This document shows, in pieces, positions 1 through 8,041 of a stretch of DNA of 22,575 nucleotides. The stretch spans positions 1 through 22,575 of the forward strand of contig QQUO01000257.1 of the NCBI GenBank assembly GCA_008501575.1, read 5' to 3'. The translations under genes and the position numbers were made by a program. The DNA comes from Pseudomonadota bacterium (GTDB lineage: Bacteria; Pseudomonadota; Gammaproteobacteria; Xanthomonadales; Marinicellaceae). How positions within the stretch are numbered: the first letter of the stretch is position 1; each line of letters begins with the position of its first letter. The notes beneath the pieces were generated by a model, which saw only the letters and a list, made by a program, of their open reading frames with translations, was not told where the DNA came from and did not search any database.

Positions 1-74
1 AATTAGCGTATTATTTACAGAGACAATTTTATATGGATTGACCATGGCTGGGTTACCGAAGCCGAATTAAAATT
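1..74 (+). other. Window edge; possible 3' end of an upstream gene
   Basis: Two plus-strand frames are open from the window edge, one to a TGA at 39-41 and one to a TAA at 68-70. A third frame stops at 4-6 and then runs to a TGA at 76-78 that would overlap the ATG of the phosphate transporter. Any of these could be the tail of a gene lying mostly outside the window, but the stretch is too short to recognise a family. No promoter or clear Shine-Dalgarno sequence is visible before position 75. Confidence 0.2.
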
Positions 75-1745
75 ATGACTGCACAACTGTTAAATATCAC
101 AGGTTTATTGCTGGGCGGCTTAGGTTTATTTTTGCTTGCTGTCGGCATGATGACCGATGGTTTGCGCTTGGCCGCGGGTGCCTCGTTACGCCATATTTTA
201 GCCACCTGGACCAATTCCACCTGGCGCGGCCTGTCTGCTGGTGTTTTGATGACTGCCATTGTGCAATCATCAAGTGCCGTGATTGTTGCCACCATCGGTT
301 TTGTAAACGCCGGCTTATTATCCATGCGCCAAACCCTGGGGATTCTCTATGGAGCCAATATTGGTACCTCAATGACCGGTTGGCTGGTGGCCGTGGTTGG
401 TTTTAAATTTAATATTCAGGCGGTGGCGTTACCGATGATTGGTATCGGCATGCTGATTCGTTTGTTTAGAAAATCTGAAGGCAGACTGTCATCTCTGGCG
501 TTGGCCCTGGTGGGCTTTGGCTTATTTTTTGTCGGTATTGATATCCTAAAAAGTGCCTTTGAGGGCATCGTGAGTGGCTTCGATGTTTCCACTATAGAAG
601 TGCAAGGTCTTTACGCAATTTTCGTATTTTTTTTAGTGGGTATTGTGATGACCTTGTTAACACAGTCATCCAGTGCCGCCATTGCAATAACCATTACTGC
701 CGCCGCTTCTGGAATACTGCCACTGTATTCTGCCACGGCCATGGTCATCGGTGCCATCATTGGCACGTCTTCCACATCATTGCTGACCACCATTGGTGCC
801 ACCGCCAATGCCAAACGGGTGGCCTGGGCCCAGGTAATTTTAAACACCACCACAGCTTGCGTGGCTTTTGTTATTTTACCGCTGTTGGTTTTTCTGATGG
901 AAAAATTAAGCTTTCGGTTTAATTTAGAATTATCGGTGGGCATACAACTGGCATTATTTCACACCGCATTTAATATTTTTGGGGTGCTGTGCTTTTTACC
1001 CTTTAATAATAAGCTGGCGGGTTTTCTGGAAAATCGCTTTAAATCTCTTGAGGCACATCCCACGCAACCCAAATACCTTGATAGCGCCATTGCGCTGTCA
1101 CCCACGTTGGCCATTAATGCCTTGGTACTTGAACTTAAAGAAATTGCTGAACGGGTGCGAACACTGCCCCAAGCCGACTTTACCACCACCACTGTACCAG
1201 CCAGATTTATGGCCGAACGCTTAAGAATTATCACTGATTTATCGAAACAGGTGTCTGACTTTATTGTGGTCGTTGAACAGCATGCGCTGTCAGAAGACAC
1301 TTCAAAACAGTTGGTGCTATTACTGCGTATTGATGAGTATTTGCTCACTTGTGCGCAATCGATAAACACCATTTATCACCATTATCAACGCTCAGACACG
1401 ACCAAACTCGGCTCATTCAAATTTGACATTAATTTATATAAAGACAGTATTTTGACCAACACCGATTTTTTAACCACTCCGGATCACGACAGTCTACAGA
1501 TACAAGTCAAAAAAGACCATGATACTGTTAAAAACAAGCTGTTAAACCTCGGTTCCAGTGGACAAATATCATTTGACACCATGGTTGAAGTTTTGGATAT
1601 TTTACGTGAACAGTTACATATGGCTCAGCAATGGCTGAAAGCCATGAACAGCTTGTACCAAGTTGAATCACAAACCCAAAGTCCTGATCAAGCGGATAAT
1701 CCTGATATCAGCGATGATGAAACAATATATGACCATAACCCATAA
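75..1745 (+). CDS. Na/Pi cotransporter family protein with PhoU-like C-terminal domain
   Basis: This is an inner-membrane sodium-dependent phosphate transporter of the NptA/YjbB (PF02690) family, 556 residues. The N-terminal 310 residues are strongly hydrophobic and hold the duplicated family signature: QSSS at residues 64-67 and again at 197-200, each followed by a glycine-rich GAN/IIGTS segment (about 93-99 and 226-232). From about residue 350 the protein becomes soluble and helical, with evenly spaced leucines and acidic residues, as expected of the PhoU-like regulatory domain often fused to bacterial members. The last 25 residues are acidic and low-complexity. The ATG at 75 gives a normal hydrophobic N-terminus, but there is no strong ribosome-binding site. 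Transport direction cannot be judged from sequence; YjbB in E. coli is associated with phosphate export. Family assignment is firm, physiological role inferred. Confidence 0.93.
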   Translation: MTAQLLNITGLLLGGLGLFLLAVGMMTDGLRLAAGASLRHILATWTNSTWRGLSAGVLMTAIVQSSSAVIVATIGFVNAGLLSMRQTLGILYGANIGTSMTGWLVAVVGFKFNIQAVALPMIGIGMLIRLFRKSEGRLSSLALALVGFGLFFVGIDILKSAFEGIVSGFDVSTIEVQGLYAIFVFFLVGIVMTLLTQSSSAAIAITITAAASGILPLYSATAMVIGAIIGTSSTSLLTTIGATANAKRVAWAQVILNTTTACVAFVILPLLVFLMEKLSFRFNLELSVGIQLALFHTAFNIFGVLCFLPFNNKLAGFLENRFKSLEAHPTQPKYLDSAIALSPTLAINALVLELKEIAERVRTLPQADFTTTTVPARFMAERLRIITDLSKQVSDFIVVVEQHALSEDTSKQLVLLLRIDEYLLTCAQSINTIYHHYQRSDTTKLGSFKFDINLYKDSILTNTDFLTTPDHDSLQIQVKKDHDTVKNKLLNLGSSGQISFDTMVEVLDILREQLHMAQQWLKAMNSLYQVESQTQSPDQADNPDISDDETIYDHNP

Positions 1746-1821
1746 CTGGTCCTTGTTAAAATACGCGATGGCACAATTTTGCAAAATGTGACACCAGCCT
1801 CATTTAGTTATGTTTTATCAT

Positions 1822-1860
1822 TTTATCCTTAAGGTCATATTTAATTCGTTTTAGGATAAA
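1822..1860 (+). promoter_or_regulatory. Inverted repeat covering the ribosome-binding site of the 1860 gene
   Basis: TTTATCCT (1822-1829) and AGGATAAA (1853-1860) are perfect reverse complements separated by 23 bases. The right arm contains the AGGA Shine-Dalgarno core and runs into the start codon, so folding in the mRNA would hide the ribosome-binding site. It could equally be a DNA operator. The stem is AT-rich and would be modest in strength. Function is inferred only. Confidence 0.4.
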
Positions 1861-4811
1861 TGATGCCATTCAAAATTTTAATGATTACATGCTTGTCCCT
1901 GATTGCAAGTTATAAGGGCCAGTCAGCGGCCGTTGATTATGACATCGTTTATGTTAAACAACCCCGCTTCGGTGATACGGTTAATACCATTTGGCCGGAA
2001 ATCGCGCATCCAGGAAGGCTTGATTATGGCGCTGATTTGATGCTGTTACATCCTGATGGCAGTGAGGAGACTTTAGTGGATTGTGAGGTCTGCAGTGTCA
2101 CCGACCCGGTTATTTCCTTCGATGCCCAGTGGGTTTATTACAGCTTATTTCATGATGTCAGCCCGGGTAATCTCAACACCCAACGCGGTGATTTGCCCTA
2201 TCAGGGTGCCGATATTTTCCGCATGCATTTACAAACCCGACAAATTCAACAGTTAACCCATGGCGAATTTACCCCCAACACCGGTGCCGGCAATTGGGAT
2301 GAAAGCAATCCTTTAAACCCGGATAGCAGCTATAACCGTTTAGGTTACGGCATTTTAAATTTAGGCCCGATGCCTTTACCGGGCAATAAGCTGGCTTTTA
2401 CCAGTAACCGCAATGGCTTTGGGCCGCCCCGAGGGTACACCAACCCCAATATGCAACTGTATGTGATGGATGTGGATGGTGCCAATGTCGAAGCCATCGC
2501 ACCGATGACCATCGGCAGTGCTTTACATCCAACCATTTTAAATGATGGTCGCTTGATGTTTTCTACCCTGGAAACACAGGGCATTCGTGACCTGCGATTA
2601 TGGGCTATCTGGACCATTTTACCCGATGGCCGACATTGGCAGCCGTTGGTCAGTGCCATGACGTCACCCAATGCCTTTCACTTTATGACGCAAATTTCTT
2701 CCGGCGACATTGTGGTGGAGCAGTATTACAATTTGAATAACAACGGCTTTGGGGCTTTGTATAAATTTCCGGTGGACCGACCACCAAATCAACCCCAATT
2801 TGGCAGTCCCTTTCCGGAATTAAATCCGCCGATTGAACAGACTGTCAACCAGCAAACCGGCTTGTATCCTTTTCGGTTTTCTTTTACACCTTATGGCTAT
2901 CAAGCGGTTACACCCATGACCCATCCCGGCGACAGTGCCGCACCCATCGGCGATAATGGCATCGATCGTGTCGGTAAATTCACGCAGCCATCCGCAGCAC
3001 CCAATAATGATTTACTGGTGGTCTGGACACCCGGTCCTGCCAACGACCTCAATCGCCCCACAACCGTTCCCTATTATGACGGCGGTTTATATGTGATAGA
3101 AAACTCCGAGCAAATTTGGCAGCCGGATGATTTGGTGCTCATTAAAAATGACCCCAATTTTAACGAAGCCTGGCCCAGAGCGGTGGTGCCCTGGCAAGCC
3201 ATTCATGGTACTCCGGAACCGGCCAGCCGTGAATGGTTGCCCAATGATGGCCAGCTTAATACACAATTACCGGCCGGTACACCCTATGGTTTGGTCGGTT
3301 CAAGCAGCCTCTACAAGCGCGATACCTTTCCCGGTCGGGGCTCTGACGATTTTGATGGTTTAGACCCTTTTAATACCTCGCAAAACCGAGTCAGCAGTAA
3401 TTGGTCCTGGCAAGGTGCCGAAGCCGGCAAGTATGAAAACAATGACATCTGGGCGATTCGGTTACTGGCCATGGAACCCAATACCCACCGCCGATACGGA
3501 CCCAATTATGCCCCCAGTGGTTCCACTGATTTTTATAACCATGCCAACGAACGGTTGCGTATTATGGGTGAAATACCGCTGCGTAAAGAAAACCCGGACG
3601 GCAGCCCAATTCTGGACGCTGAAGGCAATCCGGACACCAGCTTTCTGGTTAAAATTCCCGCCGACACCCCGTTTACCTTTCAAACGCTAGACCGTAAAGG
3701 TATGGTTCTAAACATGTCGCAAACATGGCATCAAGTCAGGCCCGGTGAAGTGCGCACCGATTGTGGTGGCTGCCATGCCCACAGCCAACAACCTTTGGAT
3801 TTTGCCGGTACTGCCGCCAGTTTGCCAGATTATCCGGTTTGGGATTTATCGAAAACCACGCCCTTTATTAAAGTCAACGACCAGGGTGAAAATGAAATAG
3901 AAAATAAGCCTGCCAAAGTCGTGGATGTGGAATTCTATCAGGACATCAGGCCGATCCTGGAAAGCCATTGCGTCGGTTGTCATAACGGTAATCAAAACGC
4001 CGGTAATTTAAATTTAACCGACCATAGTCTTGATGATCATTTACCTGGAGATTACCGCCGTTTGGCTAAAGATGAATCGGCAGATTACGGTTATCCACCG
4101 GTGATTCATAATGGTGTCTGGCGGCAAACCAATGCCAGCCGCTATATCCGTAAATTCCAAAGTCGGCGTAGTTTGCTGACCTGGAAAGTCTTTGGTGAAC
4201 GTTTAGATGGTTGGCTTAATAGCGATCACCCCACCGCCGCCATTCCGGGTGATGCCAGCTCTATTCCAGGTGGTGCCAATCCGGATTTAGCTGATTTGGA
4301 CTTTATCCCGAGTACAGCCCACCCAGCCGGTGGCATGAATACATTAACGACAGACCAGAAGATGATAATTGCTCGATGGATTGATTTGGGTGCACCCATT
4401 GATACCGCTGAAATTCGTGGTAACCCCGGTTTTGGTTGGTTTTTGGATGATTTAAAACCCACCTTATCACTCAGTTTACCGCGCCCTAACTTTAACCCTA
4501 ATCCGGTCACCATGATTCGCATGGGACTGGCGGATGCCAATTCGGGCATTGATTTATCAACATTATCCATTAAAGCCAATTTTATGGTCAATAATCTGCC
4601 TGCAGAAAGCGAATTAAGCGGTTTAGCGATTAACAGTGGTGATGGCATCTTCCAGATTCCCATAACTTCTGCCCTGCCTGTCGATATAACAGAGCGACAT
4701 ATACGCGCCGAAGTGGCGGATCATCAAGGTAATATTAAACGGGTGGATGTGCGCTTTTACACCGGCAATCCGGATATAATCTTTATTGATGGTTTTGAAC
4801 CCATTGAATAG
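1860..4811 (+). CDS. Exported HzsA-like protein with PD40-type propeller and two c-type heme motifs
   Basis: A 983-residue secreted or periplasmic protein. A signal peptide covers about residues 1-23 (hydrophobic core, then A-A before VDYDIVYVKQPR). The N-terminal half has TolB/PD40-like blade motifs (for example LAFTSNRNGFGPP and LYVMDVDGANVE). Two CxxCH heme-attachment motifs follow: C635-G-G-C-H639 and C704-V-G-C-H708, the latter in the usual DIRPILESHCVGCH cytochrome context. This order resembles proteins annotated as hydrazine synthase alpha-related. Outside anammox bacteria their reaction is unknown, and nothing here suggests anammox, so an electron-transfer or oxidoreductase role is inference. 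The protein ends in D-I-I-F-I-D-G-F-E (972-980) plus PIE, the tail motif shared with two other exported proteins nearby. Two ATGs are adjacent (1860 and 1863); the second has better spacing from AGGA at 1853-1856. Confidence 0.85.
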   Translation: MMPFKILMITCLSLIASYKGQSAAVDYDIVYVKQPRFGDTVNTIWPEIAHPGRLDYGADLMLLHPDGSEETLVDCEVCSVTDPVISFDAQWVYYSLFHDVSPGNLNTQRGDLPYQGADIFRMHLQTRQIQQLTHGEFTPNTGAGNWDESNPLNPDSSYNRLGYGILNLGPMPLPGNKLAFTSNRNGFGPPRGYTNPNMQLYVMDVDGANVEAIAPMTIGSALHPTILNDGRLMFSTLETQGIRDLRLWAIWTILPDGRHWQPLVSAMTSPNAFHFMTQISSGDIVVEQYYNLNNNGFGALYKFPVDRPPNQPQFGSPFPELNPPIEQTVNQQTGLYPFRFSFTPYGYQAVTPMTHPGDSAAPIGDNGIDRVGKFTQPSAAPNNDLLVVWTPGPANDLNRPTTVPYYDGGLYVIENSEQIWQPDDLVLIKNDPNFNEAWPRAVVPWQAIHGTPEPASREWLPNDGQLNTQLPAGTPYGLVGSSSLYKRDTFPGRGSDDFDGLDPFNTSQNRVSSNWSWQGAEAGKYENNDIWAIRLLAMEPNTHRRYGPNYAPSGSTDFYNHANERLRIMGEIPLRKENPDGSPILDAEGNPDTSFLVKIPADTPFTFQTLDRKGMVLNMSQTWHQVRPGEVRTDCGGCHAHSQQPLDFAGTAASLPDYPVWDLSKTTPFIKVNDQGENEIENKPAKVVDVEFYQDIRPILESHCVGCHNGNQNAGNLNLTDHSLDDHLPGDYRRLAKDESADYGYPPVIHNGVWRQTNASRYIRKFQSRRSLLTWKVFGERLDGWLNSDHPTAAIPGDASSIPGGANPDLADLDFIPSTAHPAGGMNTLTTDQKMIIARWIDLGAPIDTAEIRGNPGFGWFLDDLKPTLSLSLPRPNFNPNPVTMIRMGLADANSGIDLSTLSIKANFMVNNLPAESELSGLAINSGDGIFQIPITSALPVDITERHIRAEVADHQGNIKRVDVRFYTGNPDIIFIDGFEPIE

Positions 4812-4858
4812 ATGGGTCAGGACTAAAGATACTACCGATTATTATTGCATGGAAACTA

Positions 4859-4910
4859 CGGCTATTAAACGACTTGTGCGTTTTTTTAGCCGCTCTTTTT
4901 GTCTTCTTTT
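4859..4910 (+). terminator. Probable Rho-independent terminator of the HzsA-like gene
   Basis: A two-part hairpin: CGGCTA (4859-4864) pairs with TAGCCG (4887-4892), and inside it AAACG (4867-4871) pairs with CGTTT (4879-4883). It is followed on the plus strand by two T-rich runs up to about 4911. It lies 47 bases after the stop of the upstream gene and overlaps the last codons of the convergent VOC gene. The internal loop is asymmetric and the T tract is interrupted, so confidence is moderate. Confidence 0.4.
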
Positions 4911-5278
4911 TCAACGCGCCAGGGCGGAAAACGACGATTTTCACCGGCCCAATAGAGTTTTATTTTATTGCCCGATGGATCATGAAGAATGGCTTCACGC
5001 CATAAATAGGATTGATCCGTAGGCTCTTGATCAATAGCCACACCTTTTTCTTTCAAATCTGCCACCCACTGGTCTAAATCTTCATGCTCAAAATAAATAA
5101 CCGCACCATTGCTAAATGGTTCTGATTCCAAAGACAGTGAAAATGTGGCATGCCCGTCAGGGCATTCAAAGCGGGCATAATGCGGTGAATCAACAATCAG
5201 AGTAAAACCTAACTGCTGATAAAACCGAATGGCTTTTTTAAGGTCACTGGCCGGAATGGTGACTTGATTGAGTTTCAT
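4886..5278 (-). CDS. VOC (glyoxalase/bleomycin-resistance fold) family protein
   Basis: A 130-residue single-domain member of the vicinal oxygen chelate superfamily. It begins MKLNQVTIPASDLKKAIRFY, the typical first beta strand and helix, and continues with an aromatic-rich central strand (YARFECPDGHATFSLSL) and the common end segment AILHDPSGNKIKLYW, which carries the last metal-ligand-type acidic position. Homologues normally start at this Met. An in-frame ATG ten codons earlier (5308) would add MGRLFRYNKN, which does not look like part of the fold, so I prefer 5278. Neither start has a convincing Shine-Dalgarno. The basic, proline-containing C-terminal tail (about 20 residues) is outside the fold. 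Substrate is unknown; VOC proteins include lyases, dioxygenases and resistance proteins. It is convergent with the HzsA-like gene. Confidence 0.85.
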   Translation of the reverse strand: MKLNQVTIPASDLKKAIRFYQQLGFTLIVDSPHYARFECPDGHATFSLSLESEPFSNGAVIYFEHEDLDQWVADLKEKGVAIDQEPTDQSYLWREAILHDPSGNKIKLYWAGENRRFPPWRVEKEDKKSG

Positions 5279-5433
5279 ATTTTTATTATATCGAAATAGT
5301 CGTCCCAATGATTATAAAATCATGGTTGCCTGTTATGTAAATGATCACTTCAAATAAGCCATTACCTTAAAAAATTAAAAATAATTGGCGTTATTTTGTC
5401 GGCTTTAGCGCCTTTATATTTAACACAACCACT

Positions 5434-5447
5434 ACATCAGGTGATGT
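5434..5447 (+). promoter_or_regulatory. Palindrome with the Shine-Dalgarno at its centre, upstream of the 5449 gene
   Basis: ACATCAGGTGATGT is a near-contiguous inverted repeat (ACATC/GATGT around AGGT) ending one base before the ATG at 5449. The AGG of the likely Shine-Dalgarno forms the loop. It may be an RNA hairpin presenting or hiding the ribosome-binding site, or a DNA operator. The stem is only five base pairs with a 4-base loop. Confidence 0.35.
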
Positions 5448-5448
5448 C

Positions 5449-6678
5449 ATGCTTAAACAAACTTATATACTTATATTTTCCGTACTCACTATAATTCCTT
5501 TGAATGCAAATGCTAATAACGGCGACTGGAGCCAAGTTCCGCTTTTTAATGAGGCGCCTTTAGAAGTTGTTTTATGGAGTGATGGCACCCCCGTTGACCC
5601 GGACTTATGGGCCGCTATTTTATGGAATGATGGCAGCAACAACCGCTTAGATGTCGTCAATATACCGGCGCCCTATGATGGCACCGGCCTGTCTTCAACA
5701 TCGCTTGAAAACACCGCCACCTTATTTGCTTTAGGGAGCCCATGTACTGACGGCACCAACGTCGTGGTACCCTATATTAAAAATTTTAATGTCGAAGTGG
5801 CCCGACATAACGGCAGCAGTTGGTCCACATCAACCCTGCCTGATACCATCACCAATAACTTTGATAACACCAACTGTGCCGACACCCAGGATGGCTTTTT
5901 TATTGGCACCCATGATCTGACCGATGGTGAAACGGAAATTTTTAAATCCAATAATGGCGGTGCCAGTTATACCTTTTATGGTCGTTATAATTCCAGCGGT
6001 CCTTTTGATGGCGCCATCAGAGAACCACTGATTAGTAACTACGGACAACGTTATATTCGGTCTGTGTTTCAACAAAGCAACGGCATGGTCAGATCGTGCC
6101 GTTTTGATACCGCACCACACACACTAACCCCTTCTTGTGTAAATATTGAGCAACAGACACCACCTGGAGGCTTTACGTTTGTGAAAGAATCGGCCGGAGC
6201 GTTCAATGGCAATGGCACCACAATCACCTATAATGTTAATGGCATTGCCAAAGCATTGTCTTTTCAAGAACAGGATCTGATTAATTTTCGAAACGATGTG
6301 TTGGGGGCAGTTAACAACAACGGCAGCCAATTCACCTTTCAGGGATCAAACATCATCACTGTGTTAGATGAAAATTATCAGCCGATAGAAAACCATATTC
6401 TTTGGGATGACTATTATATCTTTGATACCCATTCACCGTTTCCGCCACCGCCTACAAACGACAATAATTATCCCATTGCCGGTGTCGGTGGCCCCGTTGA
6501 TGGCTGTGTGGTTCGGCATACCCAGGGACAACAAATAACCGATATGGGGTTTATTGTGGGGCCAAGAGTCGGCTCGGATGGCACCAATCTATACAAAAGG
6601 ACGCTTCGTTCAGATCCTATTTTTTCAGATGGCTTTGAATCAGGTAATGTCTCCTCTTGGTCAAACACTTGTCCATGA
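5449..6678 (+). CDS. Exported protein with C-terminal IFxDGFESG tail, function unknown
   Basis: A 409-residue secreted protein. Residues 1-22 form a signal peptide (K3, hydrophobic core, cleavage expected after N-A-N-A before NNGDWSQ). The mature part is rich in Asn, Gly, Thr and aromatic residues and has repeated strand-turn units such as ILWNDGSNNRLDVV, VARHNGSSWSTS and FKSNNGGASYTFYGRY, consistent with a sialidase/BNR-like beta propeller; that fold is inferred. Cysteines are sparse, as is usual for exported proteins. The last 21 residues are D389-P-I-F-S-D-G-F-E397 followed by SGNVSSWSNTCP, the same tail motif seen at the end of the HzsA-like protein and inside the 15925 product. No catalytic motif was recognised. 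It stands alone, with a palindrome over its ribosome-binding site. Confidence 0.82.
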   Translation: MLKQTYILIFSVLTIIPLNANANNGDWSQVPLFNEAPLEVVLWSDGTPVDPDLWAAILWNDGSNNRLDVVNIPAPYDGTGLSSTSLENTATLFALGSPCTDGTNVVVPYIKNFNVEVARHNGSSWSTSTLPDTITNNFDNTNCADTQDGFFIGTHDLTDGETEIFKSNNGGASYTFYGRYNSSGPFDGAIREPLISNYGQRYIRSVFQQSNGMVRSCRFDTAPHTLTPSCVNIEQQTPPGGFTFVKESAGAFNGNGTTITYNVNGIAKALSFQEQDLINFRNDVLGAVNNNGSQFTFQGSNIITVLDENYQPIENHILWDDYYIFDTHSPFPPPPTNDNNYPIAGVGGPVDGCVVRHTQGQQITDMGFIVGPRVGSDGTNLYKRTLRSDPIFSDGFESGNVSSWSNTCP

Positions 6679-6809
6679 TTTTAGAAAACACGCCTTGTCA
6701 TTAGTATTATAATTAAAACAGCCAATGATCAAGATTTTTCCGGGGAAGGTCATCACGGCGGTTAAGGTAACGGTAATCAAATTTGAAATCTATGGATTTT
6801 CGGCCATGC

Positions 6810-7223
6810 TTAACGATGATACTCACCTGCCCGTTCGGGCTGGTAAACCACTTCTTCGATTTGCACTTTAAGGGTGCCGCCACCGGGTTTTGACCATTCA
6901 ATGGTTTCACCTTCCTTAAGACCCAGTAAGGCACTGCCGACAGGGGCTAAAATAGAAATGGTCTCGCCGTTATCCTTCATATCCTTGGGATACACCAGGG
7001 TTAAGCAGAAGGTTTCTTTACTGGATAGGACCTTAAACTTAACTTTTGAATTCATGGTCACCACATCCGCTGGAATGTCCTTAGATTCGACAATATCAGC
7101 ACGGCTGATTTCGGCATCCAATGCATCGGCGATGGGTGTGTTATCGCCGGTCACGGCGTCCAATAAATCTTCCAAGCGTTTGGCATCGGTCTTGGTAATA
7201 GTAATGTTGGGTAATTGACTCAC
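6810..7223 (-). CDS. rnk: Nucleoside diphosphate kinase regulator Rnk (GreA/GreB C-terminal fold)
   Basis: The 137-residue product aligns by eye along its whole length with E. coli Rnk (136 residues): N-terminal helices (DAKRLEDLLDAV, IADALDAEISRADIV), then the Rnk/GreA C-terminal domain with DVVTMNSKVKF, TLVYPKDM, ISILAPVGSALLGLKEGETIEW and YQPERAGEYHR at the end. Rnk binds RNA polymerase near the secondary channel and influences nucleoside diphosphate kinase levels. I place the start at the GTG at 7221-7223, which gives MSQLPNITIT and the family length. A TTG seven codons further upstream is possible, but it would place the GGAAG-type Shine-Dalgarno inside the coding sequence. The gene appears to be a single transcription unit, separated from the upstream ubiG-phosphatase pair by a weak hairpin terminator. 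Confidence 0.9.
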   Translation of the reverse strand: MSQLPNITITKTDAKRLEDLLDAVTGDNTPIADALDAEISRADIVESKDIPADVVTMNSKVKFKVLSSKETFCLTLVYPKDMKDNGETISILAPVGSALLGLKEGETIEWSKPGGGTLKVQIEEVVYQPERAGEYHR

Positions 7224-7261
7224 GGTAATTCTCGTCTTCCTCAATAAATCATGGGATGCAA

Positions 7262-7282
7262 GTAAAAAGCCTTGATTGGCTT
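7262..7282 (-). terminator. Weak terminator hairpin after the ubiG-phosphatase operon
   Basis: Read on the minus strand, AAGCC (7282-7278) and GGCTT (7271-7267) form a five-base-pair stem around a six-base loop, followed by a run of five T overlapping the stem end. It lies about 95 bases past the phosphatase stop and before rnk. The stem is short, so this is tentative. Confidence 0.35.
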
Positions 7283-7376
7283 ATATCTTACTAAGCTGGT
7301 GGTTATTATTTAGGTTTCAATGGTGATTATTGTAATACTTGCACACTATTTTTGGTAATAATTAATAAAGGATTGA

Positions 7377-8030
7377 TTATGCCAGCAATTCAATCAGCTC
7401 TAAAGGTGAAGTAAAGTTATGGTGTGCTTGCCAATGTTCGGGTCGATCATGGTCATGAAGATAACCCCATAGGGCGATGGCAGATTGGGTTCCGGCCGCA
7501 TGAGCAGCCAGAATATCACTTTCTGCATCGCCTAAATAAAGTGTTTCTGAGGCGTTAACCTGCATGTCTTTGAGCGCTTGCTTAATCGGTTCCGGGTGGG
7601 GTTTTGAATGACCCACTTCATCAGCACAAATCAGTACCCGACCGGCTGCCAGTTCCGGCAAATGCGCCACAATGGGCTTAGCCAGCCAGGCCGGTTTATT
7701 GGTAACAATACCCCAGGGGATATTGGCCTGATTAAGGTGGCTCAGTAATTCACCAACACCCTCGAATAAATGGGTATTTTGGTTAAGATTTTGTTGATAT
7801 AGTTCTAAGTAGCGTTTTTGTAAGCGGTCGCGTTGTGCCTGTGGCGGCCGACCAAAAATGGATTCAATCAGTGCTGCCGACCCATGGGTGATAAAACCGC
7901 GATAATCAGCAATATTAATGTTATGCGGTTGCTGATGTTCATCAGCCAACTGACTCAAAGTCAGCAACATATCGGTGGCGGTATCAATTAAAGTACCGTC
8001 TAAATCAAATAAAACTGCGCGATAAGTCAT
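7377..8030 (-). CDS. HAD-superfamily phosphatase, Gph/MupP type
   Basis: A 217-residue class IA HAD hydrolase acting on a small phosphorylated metabolite in the cytosol. All four motifs are present: the nucleophile motif D9-L-D11-G-T, motif II Thr110 in GIVTNKP, motif III Lys143 in HSKPHPEP, and motif IV G-D-A-E-S-D (167-172). A helical cap lies between about residues 16 and 80. Two subfamilies fit: phosphoglycolate phosphatase (Gph) and MupP, the N-acetylmuramate-6-phosphate phosphatase of peptidoglycan recycling. In Pseudomonas mupP sits directly after ubiG, and here only 11 bases separate this gene from ubiG, so MupP is the better guess. Sequence alone does not decide it. The two genes clearly form an operon. 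Confidence 0.88.
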   Translation of the reverse strand: MTYRAVLFDLDGTLIDTATDMLLTLSQLADEHQQPHNINIADYRGFITHGSAALIESIFGRPPQAQRDRLQKRYLELYQQNLNQNTHLFEGVGELLSHLNQANIPWGIVTNKPAWLAKPIVAHLPELAAGRVLICADEVGHSKPHPEPIKQALKDMQVNASETLYLGDAESDILAAHAAGTQSAIALWGYLHDHDRPEHWQAHHNFTSPLELIELLA

Positions 8031-8041
8031 TGTATGGCTTA

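Noticed and set aside
4226..4663. 145-residue minus-strand ORF inside the HzsA-like gene
   Set aside because: Antisense shadow of a gene with heme motifs and signal peptide; no recognisable protein family and no start signals.
5308..5323. ATGAT-TATAAA-ATCAT inverted repeat upstream of the VOC gene
   Set aside because: Only five AT-rich base pairs in AT-rich DNA; expected by chance and with no supporting context.
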